NCBI GenBank assembly: GCA_003552425.1
Contig: PUMC01000070.1
Span: 1 to 7,039, forward strand
Source: Candidatus Acetothermia bacterium
GTDB lineage: Bacteria > Bipolaricaulota > Bipolaricaulia > Bipolaricaulales > Bipolaricaulaceae
Length of the DNA stretch: 7,039 nucleotides
Reading direction: 5' to 3'
The notes beneath the pieces were generated by a model that saw only the letters and a program-made list of their open reading frames with translations, was not told the DNA's origin and did not search any database. Within the stretch, counting starts at the first letter, position 1; the number at the start of each line of letters is the position of its first letter. A program made the position numbers and the translations under genes. Positions 1 through 6,738 of this stretch are shown in pieces.

Positions 1-1076
1 ACGGCATCGGCCCCCAGGGCCAGGGCCGCGGTCTCCGTGGCCGCGAGAAGCGCCCCACGCGGCCCGAGGCCTATCTTGGCCATGAGGCCCACCCCAAGCG
101 CGTAGTCCCCGAACGGGTTCAGCATGTACCCCGCGTCGGTACCCGCTACCCAGCGGATCCCGTCGTAGGAAGCGAGCCACGCGCACACGTCAAGGGTGTC
201 CTGCACCATCTTCCAGCGGCGGGTGCCCCCGTCGTCATCGATGCCCGCCTCGGCGGTGCGGTAGGAAGCCTGCATCGTCGGGCACAGGAACACACGGCGC
301 TCGGCCAGATCCTGAGCGATCGCCTCGTCGAACGTCACGGTGAGCGCGTCGTCGGTCCAGAACCCGGCGTGCTCGATGCCGTCGAACCCGGCGTCGATGC
401 AGTGCCGGATGCTCTCCGGGCATGTGGCGTGTGCCGTGATGGGAAGGCCCCGCGTGTGCGCCGCTTCGCGTATCACCGCAAGGGCGTCCACGGCGAACGA
501 CGCCCGCCACGGTGACGTCCCCGGCGTTCCCCCGCCCGACGCCATCACCTTGATCACGTCCGCACCGTGGCCGGCGAGGGTGGCCACCGCCTCCCGCATC
601 GCCGCCGGGGAGCCCACGGTCCCCCCGAGCTGGTGACAGTGCCCGCCCGGCGCCGTGAGGGGCCAACCGGAGAGCACCATCCTCGGTGCCAGGGCGCGCG
701 TCTTCCGACACCGCTCCCGCAACGCGAACGTCACCGTGCCCCGGCCCCCGAGATCGCGGAGCGTCGTCACCCCGGAGGCAAGCGCGCGGGTCGCGTTGGC
801 CATCGCCAGTTCAAGGAGATCATCGTCCGTCGCCTGCGCCAGGTGCGCCTCGGCCGGGGTCCCGTCCCCGGGAAGGGTGAGGTGGCAATGGGCGTCGATC
901 AGCCCGGGCACGATGAACAACCCCCCGAAGTCGTGGACAGACCCTGAGGACGGCCTCGTCCGGTCCTCCCGCAGCACCACCACCCGGCCGTCCTCCACGC
1001 CGAGCAGGGCATCGCTGATCGGTTCGGCCCCCGCCGAGGGGATGACGTGGCCGCGCACCCACACCCGGCCGCTCAC
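1..1076 (-). CDS. COG1228-type metal-dependent amidohydrolase (imidazolonepropionase / Xaa-Pro dipeptidase-like), 3' end missing
   Basis: This gene reads without a stop from a GTG at 1076-1074 to the window edge, giving about 358 residues. Family members are commonly near 400, so only the end of the barrel and the closing beta-sandwich strands should be missing. The small N-terminal beta segment (about 1-56) leads into PGLIDAHCHL, whose His63 and His65 are the first metal ligands. Further signatures are ADVIKVMASGGG with Lys176, the candidate carboxylated metal-bridging lysine, His216 in ITAHAT, His236 in GIEHAG, and Asp314 in AGTDAG, the expected catalytic base. The complete ligand set suggests an active binuclear hydrolase. 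There is no signal peptide, so it is cytoplasmic. Characterised relatives cleave Xaa-Pro or Xaa-Arg dipeptides, N-acyl amino acids or cyclic amides; the substrate here is unknown. The start is chosen because the GTG overlaps the preceding TGA by four bases (GTGA) and GGAGGGG lies 8 bases upstream. The short minus-strand frame at 820-1125 is a shadow of this gene. Confidence 0.9.
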   Translation of the reverse strand, partial: MSGRVWVRGHVIPSAGAEPISDALLGVEDGRVVVLREDRTRPSSGSVHDFGGLFIVPGLIDAHCHLTLPGDGTPAEAHLAQATDDDLLELAMANATRALASGVTTLRDLGGRGTVTFALRERCRKTRALAPRMVLSGWPLTAPGGHCHQLGGTVGSPAAMREAVATLAGHGADVIKVMASGGGTPGTSPWRASFAVDALAVIREAAHTRGLPITAHATCPESIRHCIDAGFDGIEHAGFWTDDALTVTFDEAIAQDLAERRVFLCPTMQASYRTAEAGIDDDGGTRRWKMVQDTLDVCAWLASYDGIRWVAGTDAGYMLNPFGDYALGVGLMAKIGLGPRGALLAATETAALALGADA

Positions 1077-2293
1077 GTTCGGGGCCCCTCCGACGGGGAG
1101 AAGCGCACGTCCCCCAGCGTGCCATAGGTGTGCACGCGGCCGAACAACGCGTCCAAAAGCCCGCTCAGGGCATCGCTCTTCAGGGCGTGCTTGTACACCG
1201 AAAACGCCTGCACCGTGCCGTGGAAGTAGTGGGGGATCGATGTGCACCACAACGGATGCCGCACGAACCGCACGGCCTGCCGCGCTGCCGCCTCGCCGCC
1301 CCCACCCTCGCTTCGGAAGTGGTCCACCAGGGCCTCGTCGTCGGCCAGCGCTTCGTGCCCCATGAAACACAGGTTCGCGATCAGGGCCGCCCGCAGGAGC
1401 TCGTACCGCCAGGTCACGAGGTCGTCCACACCGCTGAACCAGCCCAGAAGATAGCTCCCCAGGTTGCAGGTGCCCTCGACCACCGGTGTGATCGGGGTGT
1501 TGGCGAAGTAGAACGCGCACTCCGCCGGAAGGCGACCCTCCGCTGCGTGCTTCCTGCGCACCGCACTCAAAGCGAAGTGTCCCGGACAGCCCTCGTGGGT
1601 GAGGAGCGACTTGAGTTCGGCACGCGTCCACGGAAGGTCCGCGTTCACCGTGATCTTCCCATCGTAGTCCCCGAGCGCATGGGAGTACCCACGGTAGTAG
1701 ACATCGTGCACCGGCTCGAACGTCATCCGTGCCTCGGGAGGGAGCGGGATCACCTGTTCGTGTGTCGCGCGCTGCGCCTCGGCCAGGAGCGCCTCCCCGG
1801 TCGCCCGGAGCGCATCCGCCGGGATCGCTGACCGCTCCCGCCATCGCTCCATGGCCGGCACCAAGCTCCCCCGGATGCCCGCCATCACGAGCGCGTCCTC
1901 GAGATCTTCCTGGAGCTTGGCCACCGTGGCCGCGGGGACGGGTTCCCCGGGCACCCCGAGGTACGCACGTATCCGCTCCCCGTAGGCGATAGGCTGGCCC
2001 ATGCCCTCCTCGGTCTGGACGCGCAGGGCCCGGCACACCTCGACGAGAAACCGCCGTCTGTGCTCGGGAAGGTCGAGGTCCCCAGCACGCGCCAGGAGAT
2101 CGTCGAGCACCTGGCGACAACCCTGGTAGTCGGCAAACGGAGGATCCTCCCGACGGCCATCCTCCGGGTAGTAGAAGGCGAGGAGCGGCGCGGTGCCCTT
2201 GTCCCGCTCCACCAGCCTGTTCAAGCTGAACACAACGTCCCACAACGGCCCCGCCCATTCGGGGACCGCACTTTGCTTCCACGTCCTCGTCAC
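1073..2293 (-). CDS. DUF885-like putative zinc metallopeptidase (HEGCPGH motif), compact cytoplasmic form
   Basis: The product is 406 residues with no signal peptide or membrane segment. It carries HEGCPGH at residues 233-239, a match to the HEAxPGH signature of DUF885 proteins: two histidines six positions apart with the glutamate beside the first, so not a standard HExxH. Downstream, VVEG with Glu273 sits where DUF885 proteins have the EGWALY-type glutamate and could be the third metal ligand. DUF885 proteins are usually about 550-600 residues and often exported; this one is much shorter. A peptidase role is inferred and supported by the importer and amidohydrolase beside it. The open frame extends upstream to 2692, but that part only shadows the permease gene. 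The true start is the GTG at 2293-2291, which overlaps the permease TGA by four bases and has GAAAGGG 8 bases before it. It ends in a matching GTGA overlap with the amidohydrolase, so all three should be translated together. Alternative: a distant M32- or M2-type peptidase. Confidence 0.75.
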   Translation of the reverse strand: MTRTWKQSAVPEWAGPLWDVVFSLNRLVERDKGTAPLLAFYYPEDGRREDPPFADYQGCRQVLDDLLARAGDLDLPEHRRRFLVEVCRALRVQTEEGMGQPIAYGERIRAYLGVPGEPVPAATVAKLQEDLEDALVMAGIRGSLVPAMERWRERSAIPADALRATGEALLAEAQRATHEQVIPLPPEARMTFEPVHDVYYRGYSHALGDYDGKITVNADLPWTRAELKSLLTHEGCPGHFALSAVRRKHAAEGRLPAECAFYFANTPITPVVEGTCNLGSYLLGWFSGVDDLVTWRYELLRAALIANLCFMGHEALADDEALVDHFRSEGGGGEAAARQAVRFVRHPLWCTSIPHYFHGTVQAFSVYKHALKSDALSGLLDALFGRVHTYGTLGDVRFSPSEGPRT

Positions 2294-3144
2294 CAGTTTC
2301 GCCCTTTCAGGAACGGATCCAGGACATCCCGCAGCCCATCTCCCACCAGGTTGATGCTCATCACGGTGGCGAAGATCATCAGCCCCGGCGGAAGCCACAA
2401 CCACGGGAGCCCCTCCAGGACGCGCAACGACTGCGCGTCGGTGAGCATGTTGCCCCATGTGGGGGTCGGGATCTGAACGCCCAACCCCAAGAACGAAAGC
2501 CCGGACTCCAAGATGATCACCTGGGCCACGTTCAGCGTTGTCCACACGATGATCGGAGCCGCCACATTGGGAAGCAGATGCCGCCACATGATCCAGCGCT
2601 CGGAAGCTCCGGCGGCCTGGGCAGCAAGCACGTAATCCGCTTCCCGGATCGCCAGGCACTGTCCGCGCACGATGCGCGCCAAGCCCGGCCACATCAAAGC
2701 CGAAGCCACCAGCACAATGTTGAACGTTCCCGGGCCGAAGATCGCCACCGCCACGATCGCCAGGGGAAGCATGGGGAAGCTCAGGAACACGTCCGCGGCG
2801 CGCATGATGATGCTGTCCAGCCGCCCCCCGGTGAACCCGGAGAACACCCCCAGGGCTGTCCCCAGGGCCGCCGTGATCAACGCCGTCACCGCCCCCACCA
2901 TGAGCGAAACCCGCGCCCCGAACAGAAGCCGGCTCAGAACGTCCCTTCCCATCTGGTCGGTTCCCAAGAGGTGCGCGCTGCTCGGCCCCTCCTCGAGCCG
3001 CACGAGGTTGATCCTGCTCGGGGAGTAGGGAGCGATCTGCGGGGCGAGGATGGCGGCCAGGGTGATCCCGATCAAGAACGTCATCCCGGCGATCGCCAGA
3101 CGATGGCGCAGAAACCGCCGCAGGGTGGCCCGGCCCTCACCCAT
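2290..3144 (-). CDS. ABC peptide-type importer, inner-membrane permease subunit, DppC/OppC family
   Basis: This 284-residue protein forms half of the membrane channel of a peptide/nickel-type ABC importer. The N-terminal OppC segment has one membrane helix at about 17-38, followed by the family signature LGTDQMGRDVLSRLLFG at 60-76. A BPD_transp_1 domain with about five helices follows. The ATPase-contacting EAA loop is at about 171-196 (AAQAAGAS, then LLPNVAAP). The C-terminal signature LSFLGLGVQIPTPTWGNML is at 216-234. Length is normal for the family. The ATG overlaps the end of the DppB-type gene by eight bases (ATGGGTGA). No convincing Shine-Dalgarno sequence precedes it, so expression probably depends on ribosomes finishing the upstream gene. 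It ends in a GTGA overlap with the putative metallopeptidase gene. Specificity lies mainly in the binding protein, so dipeptide, oligopeptide, nickel or other small solutes all remain possible. Confidence 0.95.
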   Translation of the reverse strand: MGEGRATLRRFLRHRLAIAGMTFLIGITLAAILAPQIAPYSPSRINLVRLEEGPSSAHLLGTDQMGRDVLSRLLFGARVSLMVGAVTALITAALGTALGVFSGFTGGRLDSIIMRAADVFLSFPMLPLAIVAVAIFGPGTFNIVLVASALMWPGLARIVRGQCLAIREADYVLAAQAAGASERWIMWRHLLPNVAAPIIVWTTLNVAQVIILESGLSFLGLGVQIPTPTWGNMLTDAQSLRVLEGLPWLWLPPGLMIFATVMSINLVGDGLRDVLDPFLKGRNW

Positions 3145-4090
3145 AGCGCACCCGCGGGTCGATTACCGCGTACAAGAGGTCGGCGAGGAGGTTCCCCACC
3201 ATCACCAACACCCCAATGAAGAGGATCATCCCCACCAGGACAGCGCTATCACGCTCGAACACCGCGTTGACGAGCAGCCGTCCCATACCGGGCCAGCTGA
3301 ACACCGTCTCCGCGAGCACGGCCCCGCTGAACAGCATCGGGATCCGCATCCCCAGAAGCGTCACGATGGGGATGAGCACGTTGCGGCCGGCATGCAACAG
3401 GGTCACCCGGCGTTGGGACAGCCCCTTGGCCCTGGCTGTGGTGATGTACTGCTGGTGGAGCACTTCGATCATCGACGAGCGTATGTACCGTGTGAACTCG
3501 GCTGCCGAGAACGCGCCCAGCACCATCGCCGGCATGATGAGGTGCCGCAACCGGTCCACGAACGTCCCCCCGGCAGCACCGAAGCTGCGCGTCCCGCCGC
3601 TGGGAAACCACCCCAAGGTAAGGGAAAACACGTAGATGAACAGAAGCCCCAGGAAGAACGTCGGCGTACACAGGCCGGCGAACGAACCCAGCGTGACCGC
3701 GTAGTCGCTCAACGAGCGCGGCCTCAGGGCCGAGATCACCCCCGCGGGGATGGCGATCAGCAGGCTCAACACGAGCGACGCGACCATCAGCGACATCGTG
3801 TCCACCACGCGTCCCGCGATCACCGCGCCCACCGGCTCCCGTGTGGCCATTGAGTACCCAAGATCGCCGCGCACGAGTTGCCCCAGCCAACGGAAGTACT
3901 GGACATAGAGCGGCTGGTCCAAGCCCAGCTGCTGGCGGCGCAGCTGGATCTGCTCAGCCCCCAGGGTGGGGTTGATCATCACATCCATCACGTCGCCGGG
4001 AAGGGCATCGCCGACGATGAACGCGCCAATGCTGATTCCGAGAAGGATCAGGGGGAACACCATCAGCCGCCGGACCATATAGGCGAGCAT
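3137..4090 (-). CDS. ABC peptide-type importer, inner-membrane permease subunit, DppB/OppB family
   Basis: This 317-residue protein is the other half of the channel and partner of the DppC-type gene that follows with an eight-base overlap. It opens with MLAYMVRRLM and a first helix at about 9-29. A periplasmic region contains the usual LGLDQPLYVQYFRWL and RGDLGYS motifs (55-80). Further helices lie at about 99-121, 132-160, 185-198, 237-262 and 283-308. The EAA loop TTARAKGLSQRRV is at 217-229, ending in NVLIP near 237-241. FSWPGMGRLLVNAVFERD (264-281) and the C-terminal IDPRVRYG are also family hallmarks. Length is normal. The only upstream in-frame codons near the ATG are not starts. The purine-rich GGAGGGAGGAG (4115-4105) is a good anti-16S match but ends 14 bases from the ATG, longer than usual. 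The gene lies 125 bases after the binding-protein gene, with two hairpins between them. Confidence 0.95.
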   Translation of the reverse strand: MLAYMVRRLMVFPLILLGISIGAFIVGDALPGDVMDVMINPTLGAEQIQLRRQQLGLDQPLYVQYFRWLGQLVRGDLGYSMATREPVGAVIAGRVVDTMSLMVASLVLSLLIAIPAGVISALRPRSLSDYAVTLGSFAGLCTPTFFLGLLFIYVFSLTLGWFPSGGTRSFGAAGGTFVDRLRHLIMPAMVLGAFSAAEFTRYIRSSMIEVLHQQYITTARAKGLSQRRVTLLHAGRNVLIPIVTLLGMRIPMLFSGAVLAETVFSWPGMGRLLVNAVFERDSAVLVGMILFIGVLVMVGNLLADLLYAVIDPRVRYG

Positions 4091-4125
4091 GTCGACCGTT
4101 CCGTCTCCTCCCTCCGGGCCCTTGC

Positions 4126-4157
4126 CGGGGGACCCGGGGTTGGTCCCGGGCCCCCCG
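4126..4157 (-). promoter_or_regulatory. Strong GC hairpin in the binding protein/permease spacer (downstream member of a pair)
   Basis: Positions 4126-4138 pair with 4145-4157 around the six-base loop 4139-4144. On the plus strand the stem has one A-C mismatch (4132/4151). In the minus-strand transcript that pair becomes a G-U wobble, leaving 13 continuous pairs, 12 of them Watson-Crick. The fold therefore suits RNA made from the coding strand. No T-rich run follows in the transcription direction, so it is not a standard intrinsic terminator. A 3'-end stabiliser or partial attenuator that raises binding-protein mRNA over permease mRNA is the likeliest role, as known for such elements in binding-protein operons (for example malE-malF). 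Confidence 0.7.
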
Positions 4158-4163
4158 CAGGGC

Positions 4164-4207
4164 GGTGTGCGGGCCTTCGCTACCTATAGGGGCAGGAGCC
4201 CGCCACC
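4164..4207 (-). promoter_or_regulatory. Bulged inverted repeat just after the binding-protein stop codon (upstream member of the hairpin pair)
   Basis: GCCCGCCACC at 4198-4207 is the reverse complement of 4164-4174 except for one extra base (T4168 on the plus strand, a bulged A in the transcript). This gives a 10-pair stem with a 23-base loop. The loop contains the small palindrome CCTATAGG (4183-4190). The element begins nine bases after the binding-protein TGA and is followed six bases later by the stronger hairpin. The long loop makes it weaker than its neighbour. It may act with it to block 3' exonucleases or to attenuate transcription into the permease genes. Confidence 0.5.
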
Positions 4208-4215
4208 CACGATGC

Positions 4216-5847
4216 TCAGTCCGTCACCCACCACAGGTGGGGGTTGTAGGTCGTTCCGACCTGGCTGTCGACGAAGTTCCGCGGCCTCGCACGCTGCGCG
4301 GAGATACCCTGCGTGTGATAGAGGTAGATGTAGGGACGGTCCTCGGCGATGATCTCCTGGATCTCGTAATAGATCTCCAAAGAGGTCTCCCGGTCGACCG
4401 TCCGCGCGCCCTTCTCCAACAGCTCGTCCACCCGCTCGTTCTTGTACCAGCCGAAGTTCCATCCCGGCGGCCACTTGCTCGAGTGGAGCTGGTTGAACAT
4501 AACGTAGTTGGGATGGATGATTCCGCCCGGTCCGAACGCCAGGTTCCAGATGTCGAACGCACCCTCGTTCGCCTGGGCCATCACCGTAGCGAAGTCGTAG
4601 ACCTCGATCGACACCCTGATCCCCACATCCTCCAGGTACTGCTGGACGATGGCGGCGATGTTGCGGCGTCGAGGATCGTTCGGCGTCCCGTAGACGAGCA
4701 CCCGGTCGCCGGTCCAGCCCACTTCCTCGAGCAACGCCTTCGCCCGCTCGGGGTCGTAGCCGTCCGCGCTGAGGTCGGGGTTATGGTAAGGGTTGGCGGC
4801 GGGCAAGGGCCCGTATGCGGGAGCGGCAAAACCGCGCTCCACTGCGCTCACCAACGCCTCACGGTCGATGGCCAAGCTCAGGGCTTCACGGAAGCGTGGA
4901 TCGGACAGGAATTCCTTCTGGTGGTTCATGTTGACGATGAAGTAGGTGTCCGTGTCCATCAGGTTGACCTGCACGTCGGGGTTCCGCTCTAGACGGTCGA
5001 CCGAAGCAGGGGGGATGTCGGCAATCTTGTACAGGAAGCTGGCGTCGACCTCGCCCGTCTCCAGCGCGGCTACAGCCACCTCTGGATCCATGATCCGGAT
5101 GACCACGCTGTCCAGGTAGGGCTTCCCCAGGTGGTAGTCGTCGAAGCGAACGACCTCGATGAACTCGCCGCGGCGATACTCACCGAACGCAAACGGACCA
5201 GAGCCCACGGGGTTCATCGCGAAGTCGGCGCGGTCCAAGTCCGCCGGGGGGATGTCGCCCAAGATGTGCTTGGGCAGCATCCAGATCCTCGTTCCGAAAA
5301 GCTCCTCGAACGGGGCGTTGATCTCGGACAACGTCACACTGATCGTGTAGTCGTCGACCACCTCGATGCCAGCCACAGCGTCCGCCTCGCCCTGATTGTA
5401 GGCCTTGGCGCCGGCGATGGGCATGAGGTCACCGGTGTTGCTCCCCGCGTAATCCGGATGCAGCAACAGCCCAACCGTGAACGCGACGTCGTTTGCCGTC
5501 ACGGGATTCCCGTCCTGCCAGGTGGCATCAGGGTTCAACGTGTACGTGTACGTCATGCCGTCCTCGGAGATCGACATCGACGTCGCCAGCCTGGGCTGGA
5601 ATGTTCCATCCGGGTACTTGGCGAACAGCATATCGTAGATGAGGTCGCCTGGATAGCGCGCATAGTCACCCAGCGAATAGTATGGGATAAACGTGTTTGG
5701 AGCAGCCTTCATCCAGACGACGAGCGTTCCTCCGTACTGCGGTTCTTCCGCTCCGCCCAGCACCATTGCCGAAGGCAACACCAGTGCCGCCAGCAAGGCT
5801 ACCAGCGTCAGCTTGCCCAACGTTCCCCTATGCACATGCGTGTTCAT
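4216..5847 (-). CDS. Extracellular solute-binding protein of a peptide/nickel-type ABC importer (SBP_bac_5 family)
   Basis: The 543-residue precursor is the exported receptor that delivers solute to the two permeases encoded downstream. A signal peptide is evident: basic start with R7 and K12, hydrophobic core at about 13-30, and probable cleavage after LGGA (residue 33). There is no cysteine there, so this is a soluble secreted protein and not a lipoprotein. The mature part begins with the typical YGGTLV. It continues with QPRLATS and ISEDGMTYTYTLNPDATWQDGNPVTA-type segments (85-118), a MNPVGSGPF hinge signature at 211-219, FREALSLAIDRE at 319-330 and YDPERAKALLEEVGW at 364-378. Length is normal. 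The frame is open up to 5958, but the ATG at 5847 is chosen because GAGGAGGAG lies 8 bases before it and the signal peptide follows directly. The ligand cannot be predicted reliably, since this family also binds nickel, oligosaccharides and opines. Confidence 0.95.
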   Translation of the reverse strand: MNTHVHRGTLGKLTLVALLAALVLPSAMVLGGAEEPQYGGTLVVWMKAAPNTFIPYYSLGDYARYPGDLIYDMLFAKYPDGTFQPRLATSMSISEDGMTYTYTLNPDATWQDGNPVTANDVAFTVGLLLHPDYAGSNTGDLMPIAGAKAYNQGEADAVAGIEVVDDYTISVTLSEINAPFEELFGTRIWMLPKHILGDIPPADLDRADFAMNPVGSGPFAFGEYRRGEFIEVVRFDDYHLGKPYLDSVVIRIMDPEVAVAALETGEVDASFLYKIADIPPASVDRLERNPDVQVNLMDTDTYFIVNMNHQKEFLSDPRFREALSLAIDREALVSAVERGFAAPAYGPLPAANPYHNPDLSADGYDPERAKALLEEVGWTGDRVLVYGTPNDPRRRNIAAIVQQYLEDVGIRVSIEVYDFATVMAQANEGAFDIWNLAFGPGGIIHPNYVMFNQLHSSKWPPGWNFGWYKNERVDELLEKGARTVDRETSLEIYYEIQEIIAEDRPYIYLYHTQGISAQRARPRNFVDSQVGTTYNPHLWWVTD

Positions 5848-5855
5848 CGTCCCAT

Positions 5856-5864
5856 CTCCTCCTC
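5856..5864 (-). promoter_or_regulatory. Ribosome binding site of the binding-protein gene
   Basis: GAGGAGGAG stands 8 bases before the ATG at 5847-5845. It decides the start against the longer open frame reaching 5958, whose first 37 codons have no signal-peptide character and shadow the spacer. An ATG four bases before the true start region (5855-5853) opens a tiny frame, ATG-GGA-CGA-TGA, that ends across the real start codon. Confidence 0.8.
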
Positions 5865-5954
5865 GATGTTCCCTGATAAGGACCACTGCCCTTCGGTGTA
5901 GCTGGTCGTTGCCGTGCGCCTCCCGCTCACCCCCTTCCCCTCTCGGAAACCCGC

Positions 5955-6683
5955 TCACTCCATGGCGGGTTGGAAACGGTCTTTCACATCCTGGAACTCG
6001 ATCACCATGTACTGCATCTCGTCCACCTGACTGGTGTTCCAGATGCCATGCGGGGTGCCGGCCGGGCTGTACACCATCGTGCCCGGCTTGACGGGCTTGC
6101 GAACCCCCTCGGACAGGATCTCGCCTTCGCCGCGAAGCACATACAGAACTTCCTCCGGATCCTCGTGCGGCGAAGCCTCGTAACCCGGTGCCAACGCCTC
6201 CACATCGAGCCCGTGGCAGCGAAGGGATCCGGCAATGGCCATGTCCTCTTCCTTGAAGAACGGCCGCGCGATGTACCCGGCCAGGAACCAGGGCTCGGCC
6301 CTCTGGAAGTGGTTCATGCGCGTGCGGGCGAAGGTGTAGTGGGCACCCTTGACCTTCGTCGAGATGATGAGCACCCGCATCTCCGCCTCTCCCGAGTTGG
6401 AGAGCACGAAACCGCCCCCGGCCGCCCAGACGGCCATGTCCGAGTACAGGATCCGGCCACGCGTCGCCGTCCGGTTCCCCTGCATCAGTCCACGCCCCTG
6501 GGTCACGTAGTACGCGAACTCCAGCGTGGGGTCAGCCGGGATCTCCAGCTCTCCCTCCGGCGTCAAGCAGTAATGCTTGACCTCCACCATGCCCGAGGCA
6601 CTCTTGTCCCGGGGAAGGAGACACCGTTCGACGACACCATTGGAAAGTCTGTGTGTCTTGACCTCATCTAGATGGACGTGCAT
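5955..6683 (-). CDS. Bicupin (two-domain cupin) protein of unknown substrate
   Basis: The 242-residue product has two cupin-like beta-barrel halves. The N-terminal half has LEFAYYVTQGRGLMQ at about 54-68 and a second strand set near 80-108, but no histidine where cupins bind metal. The C-terminal half has the better signature: PGYEASPHEDPEEVLYVLRGEG (166-187; H173, D175, E177, E178) and then PAGTPHGIWN (207-216; H212). This half could hold a metal, with Asp175 standing near the usual second His. There is no signal peptide, so it is cytoplasmic. (S)-ureidoglycine aminohydrolase is a bicupin of similar size, but its metal motif differs, so that name is not given. A sugar- or keto-acid-modifying or ligand-binding role is equally possible. 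The frame extends up to 6770, but the ATG at 6683 is preferred: GAGGGGG lies 6 bases upstream, and a 6770 start would leave almost no leader after the promoter. It is the first gene after the consensus promoter and lies 107 bases before the binding-protein gene. Confidence 0.85.
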   Translation of the reverse strand: MHVHLDEVKTHRLSNGVVERCLLPRDKSASGMVEVKHYCLTPEGELEIPADPTLEFAYYVTQGRGLMQGNRTATRGRILYSDMAVWAAGGGFVLSNSGEAEMRVLIISTKVKGAHYTFARTRMNHFQRAEPWFLAGYIARPFFKEEDMAIAGSLRCHGLDVEALAPGYEASPHEDPEEVLYVLRGEGEILSEGVRKPVKPGTMVYSPAGTPHGIWNTSQVDEMQYMVIEFQDVKDRFQPAME

Positions 6684-6689
6684 ACCACA

Positions 6690-6696
6690 CCCCCTC
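6690..6696 (-). promoter_or_regulatory. Ribosome binding site of the bicupin gene
   Basis: GAGGGGG lies 6 bases before the ATG at 6683-6681. Together with the promoter position it favours this start over the in-frame ATG at 6770-6768, which would fall only about six bases from the predicted transcript end and has no site before it. Confidence 0.7.
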
Positions 6697-6738
6697 GTGA
6701 TGTGTACGGATACCCGGCCCGTGGGAGACGAGCACAAC

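Noticed and set aside
2294..2692. N-terminal extension of the putative metallopeptidase frame
   Set aside because: It overlaps the permease coding sequence in another frame and reads as low-complexity Gly/Arg/Ala shadow. The GTG at 2293 with the stop overlap and ribosome site is the better start.
3050..3853. Long plus-strand open frame (267 codons) opposite the permease genes
   Set aside because: It is rich in Arg, His, Pro and Gln in the manner of antisense high-GC shadows and has no recognisable domain. The minus strand encodes clear permeases there.
4126..4157. Hairpin as a standard intrinsic terminator ending transcription after the binding protein
   Set aside because: No T-rich run follows the stem on the coding strand, and permease genes of the same importer lie directly downstream without another visible promoter.
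4165..4992. Plus-strand open frame of 275 codons opposite the binding-protein gene
   Set aside because: Composition is that of a shadow frame and no family is recognisable. The opposite strand is a well-supported SBP_bac_5 protein.
5844..5855. Three-codon frame ATG-GGA-CGA-TGA overlapping the binding-protein start, as a regulatory mini-gene
   Set aside because: Such tiny frames arise easily by chance and the ribosome site is better spaced for the real start. Nothing else supports it.
5848..5954. Separate promoter for the binding-protein gene, and the GTGAGCGGG direct repeat (5922-5930 and 5950-5958)
   Set aside because: Only a weak TTATCA -10-like string without a matching -35 is visible. 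The nine-base repeat is within chance for this G-rich spacer and one copy covers the bicupin stop codon.
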